Assembly: GCA_023231065.1 (NCBI GenBank)
Contig: JALNWE010000007.1
Location: 1-64,000 of the forward strand
Origin: Bacteroidales bacterium
GTDB lineage: Bacteria > Bacteroidota > Bacteroidia > Bacteroidales > FEN-979
Length of the DNA: 64,000 nt
Direction: 5' to 3'
The notes beneath the pieces are model-generated. The model saw nothing but the letters and a program-made list of their open reading frames with translations, did not search any database and was not told the DNA's origin. This document shows, in pieces, positions 52,823-61,319 of this stretch. Position 1 is the first letter of the stretch, and each line of letters opens with the position of its first letter. A program made the position numbers and the translations under genes.

Positions 52823-52922
52823 GATAGGCGATAAAAGATAAGAGATGGGGGATAGGAGATGAGAGATGGGGGATGAAATTTAAAATAGTCAATTGTCAAT
52901 TGTCAATTGTCAATAGTCAATT
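52823..52922 (+). repeat. Composite heptamer array in the rbfA/ABC exporter divergence
   Basis: Eight GATRRRR units (52823-52878) are followed, after a short AT stretch, by five GTCAATT/A units (52888-52922). The order is the same as between sufD and sufS. Confidence 0.85.
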
Positions 52923-52931
52923 GTAAACATA

Positions 52932-52939
52932 TATCTTTG
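52932..52939 (+). promoter_or_regulatory. -7 box of the ABC exporter gene, abutting the start codon
   Basis: TATCTTTG, exact match, ending 5 bases before the ATG at 52945. Confidence 0.55.
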
Positions 52940-52944
52940 CATTT

Positions 52945-54765
52945 ATGAAGAGTTTTTTCAAGATCCTTCGTTTTGCCGGTCCATACTGGGTGTATGCCTT
53001 ACTGAACGTAGTGTTCAACATTCTTGCCGTAATATTTTCACTGGCATCCTTTGCCTTATTCATACCGGTCCTGCAGATGCTGTTTCACCAGATGGAGATT
53101 CCCGCGTCAGCGCCGCCACTTAAAATGGATTATGATGTCGTCAAGGATAATTTTTATTATTATACCGGGCAATTATTAAATCAATATGGAAATGAGAGAA
53201 TGTTGATTTATATTGGTTTCGTTATCATCATTCTTTATTTTCTGAAGAATCTTTTCCGCTATCTGGCCATGTATTTTCTGGCAGTTGTCCGCAATGGGGT
53301 AGTAAAAGATCTGAGAAATGATCTTTATCTTAAAGTGCTGATCCTTCCTTTATCCTATTTTAACGAAAAACGCAAAGGGGATATCATAGCCCGGATGACC
53401 AATGATGTGCAGGAAGTTGAGTGGTCCATCATGAGCTCGCTTGAAATGGCTTTCCGGGATCCGATCACGATCATTGCTTCCCTGGTGATCCTTTTCGTCA
53501 TCAGCCCTTCACTGACCATCTTTGTTCTTGTTTTATTGCCCATCAGCGGTTTGATCATCGGCAGGATCGGAAAAAGCCTGAAACGGACTTCGGATAAAGG
53601 GCAGAAAAAGATGGGTTTCATTTTATCGGTGATTGAAGAATCCATTTCCGGTTTAAGGATCATCAAGGCATTTAACGCCATTGATTTTGCTGATAAACGA
53701 TTCCGGAAAACCAATCAGGAATACAATCGCCTGATGATACGGCTTTATCGTAAAAGGGACCTTGCTTCCCCGCTCAGTGAATTTCTGAGCGCCTGCGTGG
53801 TTACCATCGTCCTGTGGTATGGTGGAAAACTGGTCTTCACGCCGGGTAATTTTCTTGATGCGGCAACATTCCTGATTTATCTGGGCATTTTTTCGCAATT
53901 GATGCCACCGGCCAAATCCATCACCCAGGCTTTTTATAACATTAAGAAAGGAGCTGCCTCCATCGATAGGATCGAACAGGTCCTTTCAGAACCGGAAGTC
54001 ATCGAAGAAAAACCGGAAGCCATAAGCAAAAAAGATTTCCGGTCGGATATAGAATACCGGGATGTGAGTTTCTCTTATGACACAGAACCGGTTTTGCATC
54101 AAATCAATTTAACCATCAGCAAGAGTAAGACCATCGCGGTTGTGGGCCCATCGGGTGGGGGAAAATCCACCCTCGTGGATCTTTTACCCCGGTTTTATGA
54201 TTGCATAAAGGGACAGATCCTGATCGATGGTATCGACATCCGCGATCTCATCATCAGTGATTTGCGGGGATTGATGGGCATTGTTTCACAGGAGACGATC
54301 CTCTTCAACGATTCGGTCTTTAACAACATTGCCTTTGGCATGGACAATGTCAGTGAATCGGATGTGATTTCAGCCGCCAAGGTGGCAAATGCCCATGAAT
54401 TTATTGAAAAGATGCCGTTGGGATATAGTACCAACATAGGGGACAGGGGCGCCAAACTGTCAGGCGGGCAAAGACAACGCCTGAGCATTGCCCGCGCTGT
54501 TCTGAAAAATCCGCCCATTCTGATTTTAGATGAGGCCACATCGGCATTGGATACCGAATCGGAAAGGCTTGTTCAACAAGCCCTGGAAAACCTGATGCGC
54601 AACCGTACTTCCATTGTTATTGCCCATCGTTTATCGACCATTCAATTTGCCGACGAGATCATCGTCATGCAGAACGGCAGACTTGTTGAGCGGGGTACGC
54701 ACAATAATTTACTGGCCACCAACGGGGTTTACCGGAAATTATATGAATTGCAATCATTTAATTGA
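52945..54765 (+). CDS. ABC exporter, MsbA-like half-transporter
   Basis: 606 aa. Six membrane helices in residues about 15-310 (including WVYALLNVVFNILAVIFSLASF) and a C-terminal ATPase with Walker A GPSGGGKSTLVDLLP, signature LSGGQRQRLSIARA, Walker B PILILDEATSALD and the switch His in IAHRLST. It is a half-transporter that dimerises, of the MsbA/lipid A or drug export type. Which substrate it moves is unknown; the phylum has several such genes, so msbA is not asserted. The promoter box lies right before the ATG, and the upstream 120 bases are heptamer repeats. Confidence 0.88.
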   Translation: MKSFFKILRFAGPYWVYALLNVVFNILAVIFSLASFALFIPVLQMLFHQMEIPASAPPLKMDYDVVKDNFYYYTGQLLNQYGNERMLIYIGFVIIILYFLKNLFRYLAMYFLAVVRNGVVKDLRNDLYLKVLILPLSYFNEKRKGDIIARMTNDVQEVEWSIMSSLEMAFRDPITIIASLVILFVISPSLTIFVLVLLPISGLIIGRIGKSLKRTSDKGQKKMGFILSVIEESISGLRIIKAFNAIDFADKRFRKTNQEYNRLMIRLYRKRDLASPLSEFLSACVVTIVLWYGGKLVFTPGNFLDAATFLIYLGIFSQLMPPAKSITQAFYNIKKGAASIDRIEQVLSEPEVIEEKPEAISKKDFRSDIEYRDVSFSYDTEPVLHQINLTISKSKTIAVVGPSGGGKSTLVDLLPRFYDCIKGQILIDGIDIRDLIISDLRGLMGIVSQETILFNDSVFNNIAFGMDNVSESDVISAAKVANAHEFIEKMPLGYSTNIGDRGAKLSGGQRQRLSIARAVLKNPPILILDEATSALDTESERLVQQALENLMRNRTSIVIAHRLSTIQFADEIIVMQNGRLVERGTHNNLLATNGVYRKLYELQSFN

Positions 54766-54818
54766 TGGCTGAACATAAAAAAAACCACCCCTACTTAAAA
54801 AAGTCCCAAAACTGATCT

Positions 54819-55667
54819 TCAGATTTCGGCCATTTTGATTAAAACAGCTTCCAGCTTTTTCTTCATCAGCTTTGTCCGGCCATCAAAATCATTGACCAAC
54901 AGGGAAAAAACAAGCTTTCGTCCCGAAACGGTGGAAACATATCCGGCAAAACTTTTTACTTTTGAAATGGTACCGGTTTTTGCCCGGATACGGCCTTCGG
55001 CCACGGTCCCTTTCATGGCTTTATGGAGCGTGCCAGTCAGCCCTGCAAGGGGAAGCGATTCGTAGAAATACCTGAAATAGGGTGAGGTCCTGATAACATA
55101 AAGCGCATCGACAAGTTGTTTGGGTGAAATCGCGTTTCGGCGCGATAAGCCGTTCCCATCATAAAAAAACATGCCATGGGTATCCACACCCTTGTTTTCC
55201 CAATAGTTGAGTATTGCTTTGACGCCCTCTCCGGTTGTGGCGTTATTGTTCACTCTTCCTCCTATTTTTCGGAGCAGTTTTGAAGAACGCCAGTTTACGC
55301 TCATGAGATTGGTTATAGTGATTTCCGGAATGATCTCTTTCCCGAAAATATCGAGGGCGGCCCCGGTAACAAAGATTTTTAAAGTTGAAGCAGGGATCAT
55401 CGGCCATTTGGAACGGTAATCTGCCAGGATCACCGGATCTTTGGCCGTAATATCCACAACCAGATACCCCAATGAACCGTTTTTCAGGGATGGATCGTTA
55501 CGGAGTACTTCCAATGCTTCCAACAACGGTTTATCATCTGCTGGTTTCTCTTTATTCACAGGGATCTTGCTCCCCTGCGTAACATGGCTTTTTGCCCGGT
55601 CATTCTGACAAGAGATTCCCGACAATAAAATAAGAAGGATAAATAACAGATGTTTAAAATAAGGCAT
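54819..55667 (-). CDS. Compact S13 (PBP4-type) D-Ala-D-Ala carboxypeptidase-like lipoprotein
   Basis: 282 aa from the ATG at 55667 (MPYFKHLLFILLILLSGISC, with a lipobox-like end at Cys20). The catalytic motifs of class C penicillin-binding proteins are present: SxxK as S94-TL-K97 in PASTLKIF, SxN as S123-V-N125 in LMSVNW, DGNGLSRRN, and KTG as K230-T-G232. In E. coli PBP4 the SxxK and SxN motifs are about 240 residues apart owing to inserted domains II and III; here they are only about 26 apart, so these domains are missing. It may trim peptidoglycan at the cell envelope, but activity without the insertion is uncertain. An upstream frame starts at 55688, next to a near -7 box (GATCTTTG, 55690-55697). 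Confidence 0.82.
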   Translation of the reverse strand: MPYFKHLLFILLILLSGISCQNDRAKSHVTQGSKIPVNKEKPADDKPLLEALEVLRNDPSLKNGSLGYLVVDITAKDPVILADYRSKWPMIPASTLKIFVTGAALDIFGKEIIPEITITNLMSVNWRSSKLLRKIGGRVNNNATTGEGVKAILNYWENKGVDTHGMFFYDGNGLSRRNAISPKQLVDALYVIRTSPYFRYFYESLPLAGLTGTLHKAMKGTVAEGRIRAKTGTISKVKSFAGYVSTVSGRKLVFSLLVNDFDGRTKLMKKKLEAVLIKMAEI

Positions 55668-55759
55668 GGTCAACCTGTAATTGAACATACAAAGATCGGA
55701 AAAATGGGATTAAGAGAGGATTAAAAGTGACTTTATTTACAACTGAGGTAAACATTTCC

Positions 55760-55767
55760 TAATTTTG
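55760..55767 (+). promoter_or_regulatory. -7 box of the second M20 gene
   Basis: TAATTTTG, exact TAnnTTTG match, 24 bases before the ATG at 55792; it rules out a TTG start at 55765. Confidence 0.65.
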
Positions 55768-55791
55768 AGGATTAATTTTATTGTTCCGTTA

Positions 55792-57003
55792 ATGAAGCAA
55801 CTTAAACATCAAATAGAAAGTTTATCGAAGTCTTTTTTTCAGGAGGTTCAGGATATCCGAAGGCGCCTTCACAAGTATCCGGAACTTTCGAAGGAGGAAT
55901 TTCAAACGGCTGCATTCATCTGTAAAAAGTTGGATGGGTATGGCATACCATATACCAGCGGAATTGCAGGGACCGGTGTTGCCGGATTGATAGAAGGGGT
56001 GGACCCTTCCTCCCGGTGCATTGCCCTCCGCGCCGATATGGATGCCCTGCCGGTTGATGAGAAAAACGAGACTGAATATAAATCGGCCCATCCCGGTAAA
56101 ATGCATGCCTGCGGCCACGATGTCCATATAGCCTGCCTGCTGGGAGCAGCCAGGATCCTGATGCAGGTGAGGGATCAGTTCGCGGGTACCATAAAACTGA
56201 TCTTTCAGCCGTCGGAAGAAACTTATCCCGGAGGGGCCATTCAAATGATCGAAGCCGGGATCCTTGAAAATCCGAAACCGGAACTGATCATTGCCCAACA
56301 TGTGATCAATAACCTGGATGCCGGCGATGTCGGTATGAAAGCAGGCCCTTATATGGCTTCGACCGATGAATTTTTCATCACGGTGAAGGGGAAAGGAGGC
56401 CATGCAGCCACACCCAATCAGGTTACCGATCCCATTCTGATCGCGGCCCACATCATTGTTGCCCTTCAACAAATCGTTAGCCGGAACGCGGACCCGGTAA
56501 TCCCATCGGTGGTATCCATTGGCAAGATCTCAGGGGAAGGGCGTACCAATATTATTCCATCGGAAGTAAAAATGGAAGGAACAGTCCGCACCTATAATGA
56601 GACATGGAGAAATGAGATTCATCAAAGGATAGAGAAAATTTCCAAGGCCTTGGCACAAGGGATGGGCGCCGATTGTGAGGTGAGAATTGCCCATGGGTAC
56701 CCTTACCTTGATAATGACCCTGTCCTCACGGGGAAACTTTTTGGCTGGGCGGAGGATTATCTCGGTCCGGCCCATGTTCGCACGCTTGAACCGCGTATGA
56801 CCGCTGAAGATTTTTCCTATTTTGCCGGACGCGTCCCTTCCTGCTTGTACCGACTTGGAATTTCCGATTATTCCAAAGGGATCAACGCGAACCTTCATAC
56901 CGACACATTTGATGTGAACGAACGGTGTCTGGAAACCGGAATGGCAATGATGTCCTGGTTTGCTGTCAACCTCTTAGCCCCTGAAAAAAGATCAGATAGA
57001 TGA
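55792..57003 (+). CDS. M20 family amidohydrolase (N-acyl amino acid/hippurate type)
   Basis: 403 aa from the ATG at 55792. Metal-ligand segments are IALRADMDALPVDE, HACGHDVHIACLLG and IFQPSEETYPGGA; the dimerisation segment GHAATPNQVTDP and the C-terminal RMTAEDFSYF are family-typical. Members hydrolyse N-acyl amino acids, N-acetyl-diaminopimelate or hippurate; which one is unclear. It is a paralogue of the gene at 47974, which has the same motif set. The last bases ATGA overlap the start of the TPR gene, giving translational coupling. Confidence 0.9.
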   Translation: MKQLKHQIESLSKSFFQEVQDIRRRLHKYPELSKEEFQTAAFICKKLDGYGIPYTSGIAGTGVAGLIEGVDPSSRCIALRADMDALPVDEKNETEYKSAHPGKMHACGHDVHIACLLGAARILMQVRDQFAGTIKLIFQPSEETYPGGAIQMIEAGILENPKPELIIAQHVINNLDAGDVGMKAGPYMASTDEFFITVKGKGGHAATPNQVTDPILIAAHIIVALQQIVSRNADPVIPSVVSIGKISGEGRTNIIPSEVKMEGTVRTYNETWRNEIHQRIEKISKALAQGMGADCEVRIAHGYPYLDNDPVLTGKLFGWAEDYLGPAHVRTLEPRMTAEDFSYFAGRVPSCLYRLGISDYSKGINANLHTDTFDVNERCLETGMAMMSWFAVNLLAPEKRSDR

Positions 57004-58928
57004 GAATGCCACGCGGGTCCGGATTTACGTTTTTTTCTAAGGTCAGAAAAAAGAGGCTTTCTTTTTTCCTGTTTTTCATTGTTGTCAATTGTCAGTTATC
57101 AGTTGTCAATTGCTACTCCCAGGACCGGCGTCCCGACAGGCCTTTACTCCCATTTCAACAGAATGCCTCCCAGCAGGGGAATGACGAACAATTAGCCATC
57201 CAGTTTTACCAGGACCATGAATATGACAAAGCAGCCGAAATTTATGAACGGTTGTTTCAGCAGAAGCCGGGATCCTATTACTATCAGTATCTTCTTTTTT
57301 GCTGGGTGGAGATCAAAGAGTATAATAAAGCTGAAAAGCTCATCAAAAAGCAACAAAAAGCAGAACCAACCGCTCTCCGGTTCATGGTTGATATGGGTTA
57401 TTTGAAATACCGGGAGGGAAACGAGGAAAAATCGAAGAAAATTTATGAGGATGCCATCAGTAAACTTACCCCGAACCAGCAACAGATCGCGGATCTGGCA
57501 AATGCATTCAGCGCCAGGGGGGAATATGAATATGCCATTAAAACTTACCTCCGCGGACGGGATCTGTTAAAAAATTCCTATCCTTTTAACGTGGAGATGG
57601 CCGGTATATATGAACGTATGGGCGATTTTACAAGTGTGATAGAGCAGTATCTCGATCTTCTGGAAATCAACAGATCCTATATGAATACGGTCCAGGATAG
57701 GCTGCAGATGCTGTTATCCAATGATATTAACAATGAAAAGAACGACCGCTTCCGAAAAGTTCTGTTAGCCAGGGCACAACAGTATCCTGATAAAATCTGG
57801 TATGCTGAATTGCTCTGGTGGTACTCTATTCAGCAAAAAGATTTTGACCTGGCATTTATTCAGGGCAAAGCGCTTGACAAAAGATTGCAGGAAAGTGGCG
57901 ACAGGTTGGTCCAGTTAGCCGGGCTGGCCGCATCAAACGAAGAATATAAGCTGGCCATGGAATGTTATCAGTACCTGATCGCCAAGGGAACGGATTTTCC
58001 TTTTTATGATCTGAGCCGGAGGGAGTTGATCAATACCAGGTACCTCATGGCATTATCAGCCCCTTCTCCCTCCAAACAACTCCTGACCGGCCTGGAAAAA
58101 GAAATGAAAGAGGAGATCGGGAAATCACAGGAAGATCCTGAAAGTATTTCATTGACCAGAAACCTGGCCCATCTTGAGGCTTTTTATTTAAAGAAGACGG
58201 ACGAAGCTGCTGCGTTGCTTGAAAATGCCATTGAAATTCCCGGGATCACTCCCCAGCAAAGAGCCGAGTGTAAAATTGAATTAGCCGACATACTCCTTTT
58301 TACCGATGACGTATGGGAAGCCACATTACTCTATCAGCAGGTTTATAAGGAATTTAAAAATGATATCATCGGGCAGGAGGCCAAATTCAAAAACACCATG
58401 CTCTCTTTTTATATTGGTGAATTCAAATGGGCTCTTGCCCAGGCGGATATCCTGAAGGCTTCCACTTCCAGGTTCATCGCCAACGATGCCATTGCTTTAT
58501 CACTATTGATTAGCGAGGACTTAGACCCCGATAGCAATACCGTTGCATTGGGGTATTATGCGCGGGCTGACCTGCTGGATTACCGGAACGAAGAGGACCT
58601 TGCCCTTAAAACCCTTGATTCAATACCCCAATTATTCACAGAACATCCAATCCTTCAACAGGTTATATTTAAGAAAGCCATGATTATGCAAAAACAGGGC
58701 CAATTTATAAAAGCCGACTCGCTTTTCGGGCAGTTGGTCATGGTTTATCCTGACGGGATCTTGGCCGACGAAGCCCTGATGTACCGCGCTTCGCTGACTG
58801 AGAAAAAACTGAACAACAAAGAGCAGGCGATGGCTTTATACCAGGAGCTAATGGAAAAATACCCGGGGAGCATTTTTGTACCGGATGCGCGGAAACGGTT
58901 CAGGACGTTGAGAGGGGATCGGATGTAG
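57000..58928 (+). CDS. TPR-repeat exported protein with repeat-encoded signal peptide
   Basis: 642 aa, starting at the ATGA overlap with the M20 gene. The N-terminus has a basic stretch and a hydrophobic core (LSFFLFFIVV...) that looks like a signal peptide; residues 29-38 of it are encoded by a GTCAATT heptamer array. From about residue 60, tetratricopeptide-like helix pairs run to the end, first in EYDKAAEIYERLFQQKPGSYYYQ and last in NNKEQAMALYQELMEKYPGS. Such proteins scaffold envelope complexes. No partner can be assigned; the coupling to an amidase suggests a shared expression unit. Cys residues in the signal region come from the repeat. Confidence 0.8.
   Translation: MRMPRGSGFTFFSKVRKKRLSFFLFFIVVNCQLSVVNCYSQDRRPDRPLLPFQQNASQQGNDEQLAIQFYQDHEYDKAAEIYERLFQQKPGSYYYQYLLFCWVEIKEYNKAEKLIKKQQKAEPTALRFMVDMGYLKYREGNEEKSKKIYEDAISKLTPNQQQIADLANAFSARGEYEYAIKTYLRGRDLLKNSYPFNVEMAGIYERMGDFTSVIEQYLDLLEINRSYMNTVQDRLQMLLSNDINNEKNDRFRKVLLARAQQYPDKIWYAELLWWYSIQQKDFDLAFIQGKALDKRLQESGDRLVQLAGLAASNEEYKLAMECYQYLIAKGTDFPFYDLSRRELINTRYLMALSAPSPSKQLLTGLEKEMKEEIGKSQEDPESISLTRNLAHLEAFYLKKTDEAAALLENAIEIPGITPQQRAECKIELADILLFTDDVWEATLLYQQVYKEFKNDIIGQEAKFKNTMLSFYIGEFKWALAQADILKASTSRFIANDAIALSLLISEDLDPDSNTVALGYYARADLLDYRNEEDLALKTLDSIPQLFTEHPILQQVIFKKAMIMQKQGQFIKADSLFGQLVMVYPDGILADEALMYRASLTEKKLNNKEQAMALYQELMEKYPGSIFVPDARKRFRTLRGDRM
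57084..57111 (+). repeat. Heptamer array inside the TPR-protein gene
   Basis: Four units: GTCAATT, GTCAGTT, ATCAGTT and GTCAATT, in the hydrophobic core of the signal peptide. A change by one unit would shift frame within the first 40 codons. Confidence 0.75.
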
Positions 58929-58953
58929 GGTAAGGGATAAGAGATGGGGGATC
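58922..58953 (+). repeat. Heptamer array in the rsmA leader
   Basis: GATGTAG, GGTAAGG, GATAAGA, GATGGGG and GAT... units between the TPR gene and rsmA. GAGATGGGGGAT at 58941-58952 is a perfect 12-base complement of 59267-59278 within the rsmA coding sequence. Confidence 0.65.
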
Positions 58954-58988
58954 CAGCGCCTGGCATTTATTTGAAGAAAGTTGAACCC

Positions 58989-59789
58989 ATGATACGACCA
59001 AAGAAGCATTTAGGCCAGCATTTTTTACGGGATGAAAACATCGCGCAAAAAATCGTGGGTTACCTCAATCCGGAATATCCATTGGTATTGGAAATTGGTC
59101 CGGGAATGGGATCCTTATCAAAATATCTCCTTCAGGATCCCCGGTTTGACCCTTATTTCATGGAAGTGGACAGGGAAGCTGTAAGTTATTTGATATCGAC
59201 TTTTCCCGAAATTTCAGGGAAGTTGATTGAGGCTGACTTCCTGAAATACGATTTATCCTGCTTTCCATCCCCCATCTCCCATCTCCCATCTCCCATCTCT
59301 TTCATCGGCAATTTTCCCTATAACATCTCCTCCCAGATCTTATTCAAAGCCCTGGAATATCGACACCGGGTCAGGGAGGTTATCGGAATGTTCCAGAAAG
59401 AAGTGGCCCTCCGCGTGGCATCCCCTCCGGGAAACAGAACTTATGGGATCCTCAGTGTATTATTGCAGGCTTTTTTTGAGATCGATTATCTCTTTACGGT
59501 CAATGAAAATGTATTTGACCCGCCGCCCAAAGTAAAATCGGCCGTCATTCGCTTACGCCGCAATGAGGTAATATCCCTGGGATGCGATGAGGCTTTGTTT
59601 TTCCGCGTTGTTAAAATGGCCTTTAACCAACGGAGAAAGACCCTGCGGAATGCGCTCCGTCCGCTTCTTGATAAATCCCTGTTATCGGACGACAGCGCGC
59701 TCAAGCAGATGCTGGACCTACGCGCCGAACGTCTGAATGTAAGCGATTTTGTGGCCCTCACCCTTGCTATTAAAGCAATAAGCCCCTGA
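58989..59789 (+). CDS. rsmA: 16S rRNA (adenine1518/1519-N6)-dimethyltransferase
   Basis: 266 aa from the ATG at 58989, the start that gives the family N-terminus MIRPKKHLGQHFLRDENIAQKI; an upstream in-frame ATG at 58944 would add 15 non-conserved residues. Motif I is EIGPGMGSLSKYL, and motif IV is N108-F-P-Y. RsmA dimethylates two adjacent adenines in the last hairpin of 16S rRNA. Just before motif IV the normal loop is replaced by a Pro/Ser-rich stretch (FPSPISHLPSPIS) encoded by five YYYYATC heptamers, about 5 residues longer than I recall for relatives. Core motifs before and after look intact, so the enzyme should still work. Confidence 0.94.
   Translation: MIRPKKHLGQHFLRDENIAQKIVGYLNPEYPLVLEIGPGMGSLSKYLLQDPRFDPYFMEVDREAVSYLISTFPEISGKLIEADFLKYDLSCFPSPISHLPSPISFIGNFPYNISSQILFKALEYRHRVREVIGMFQKEVALRVASPPGNRTYGILSVLLQAFFEIDYLFTVNENVFDPPPKVKSAVIRLRRNEVISLGCDEALFFRVVKMAFNQRRKTLRNALRPLLDKSLLSDDSALKQMLDLRAERLNVSDFVALTLAIKAISP
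59263..59297 (+). repeat. Heptamer array inside rsmA
   Basis: Five units with ATC every 7 bases (ATC at 59267, 59274, 59281, 59288 and 59295). It encodes residues 92-103 in the loop just before the NFPY motif. Confidence 0.8.
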
Positions 59790-59823
59790 ATATAGTATCT
59801 TTACCGCGATTTATAATACCGGA

Positions 59824-61308
59824 ATGAAACAAGGAATTGATCATATACGACCGGTGCGCGGCAAAATGAAAAACGTTGCCGCCAGGAAAAAAACCCCGGA
59901 AGAACAAGTCCTTCCTTACCGGCCGGAAAAAGCCAATCATATTTTTGGCCTGTTCTTTTTCCTGTTTTCATGGGCGCTTTACGGAAATACCATCACCAGG
60001 CATACTCCCGCCGATAGCTTTCTTATTCCCGGGAAACAGATCATGCAACCATTGGTAAATCTCATTTTTTCCATCGAACAGTATCTTTGGGGAATGAATA
60101 CTATATTCTGTCATTTATTCAACGTGATGATTTACGCGTTCCTGTCGATGCTTGTATTTTTTACCCTGAAGCGGCTGCTGAAAGATTATAATATCCTTTT
60201 CCCCTTCCTGATTGCCTTGGTCTTTATGGTTCATCCTGTCCATACAGAGGTTGTCGCTAACCTGAATTACAGGGGTGAATTACTGGCTTCTTTCTGCGGG
60301 ATTTCAAGCCTGTGGTTTTTGCTGAATTATCTCGAAAGAAAAAAAAATGGTTTTTTAGTCTTTGCATCATTGATCTTTATATGCGGCTATCTTTGTAATT
60401 CGTCCGTTCTGACTTTTCTGTTGCTTTATTTTCTTGTGTTTTACTTTTTCACGGGTTTACCGGCTAAAAAGTATCTGCCGCTGATGTTGATCATCCTGGT
60501 CGCGGCTTATACAATTCATTATTTCCTGCAATTTGTTTATTTTCCTCCAACCCGGATGACAGGTTATACCGACAACCCCCTCTTCGTTGAAAAGGGGTTA
60601 CAGGTAAGGTTCAATAGCGGATGGTCAACCTTATTATTCTATCTGAGGATACTTTCTTACCCGGTTCCTTTACTTTATTATTACGGGTATAATGAAATCC
60701 CTGTCATCAACCCTTCCTTTTTCCGCGTGGTCCTGTCCATGTCATTATTTTTCATTTTTCTTACCATTGCCATATTGAAATTCAGGAAACGGGAATTTAT
60801 CTCATTTTCAATTTTCTGGTTTTTCCTGGCCATTTTACCTTATTCAAATGTATTTTTCCCTGTCTCTGGAATAGTAGGTGAAAGGTATGTTTTTACTGCA
60901 TCTTTGGGTTTTTGCATGGCATTGGTCGCGTTCATTTTCTTTTTTTTTCAGGCAAATCCCCGAAGCCTTACCCTTGAAATAGATGCGCGGTTAAAAATCC
61001 TGGCCGTCATTATCCTTTTTTTGATACCCTATGCCACGCTTACCGTCAAACGGAACCATGATTGGCGTAACCTGGATAATTTGTACTCACATGATATCCG
61101 TCATCTTGAAAAATCAGTCCAGGCAAATATTGACATCAGTACTTATTACTTAAACCGATCAGATACAGTTAAGGGGATCCGTTACCTCGAAAAAGCGGCC
61201 GCGTTATGGCCTGACCCTGTCCGTTATATGAAATTATCTGATCTGTTAAACCACAGGGGAGAAAAACAAAGAGCCGATTATTACAGACGGTTAGGAGAAA
61301 ACAAGTAA
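59824..61308 (+). CDS. Multi-pass membrane protein of the TMTC/O-mannosyltransferase-like type
   Basis: 494 aa. A cytoplasmic N-terminus of about 40 residues is followed by about ten or eleven membrane helices, and a C-terminal tail (about 430-494) with a short TPR-like helical end (GIRYLEKAAALWPD). The first loop is FMVHPVHTEVVANLNYRGELLA, the HPVHTE-type motif of the TMTC/DUF1736 glycosyltransferase-like family that moves mannose from lipid carriers. Activity is not proven for bacterial members. A one-mismatch -7 box (TATCTTTA, 59796-59803) lies 20 bases upstream. It converges on the flippase gene with 11 bases between stops; both could act in cell-surface glycans. Confidence 0.75.
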   Translation: MKQGIDHIRPVRGKMKNVAARKKTPEEQVLPYRPEKANHIFGLFFFLFSWALYGNTITRHTPADSFLIPGKQIMQPLVNLIFSIEQYLWGMNTIFCHLFNVMIYAFLSMLVFFTLKRLLKDYNILFPFLIALVFMVHPVHTEVVANLNYRGELLASFCGISSLWFLLNYLERKKNGFLVFASLIFICGYLCNSSVLTFLLLYFLVFYFFTGLPAKKYLPLMLIILVAAYTIHYFLQFVYFPPTRMTGYTDNPLFVEKGLQVRFNSGWSTLLFYLRILSYPVPLLYYYGYNEIPVINPSFFRVVLSMSLFFIFLTIAILKFRKREFISFSIFWFFLAILPYSNVFFPVSGIVGERYVFTASLGFCMALVAFIFFFFQANPRSLTLEIDARLKILAVIILFLIPYATLTVKRNHDWRNLDNLYSHDIRHLEKSVQANIDISTYYLNRSDTVKGIRYLEKAAALWPDPVRYMKLSDLLNHRGEKQRADYYRRLGENK

Positions 61309-61319
61309 TTCCAGCGATT

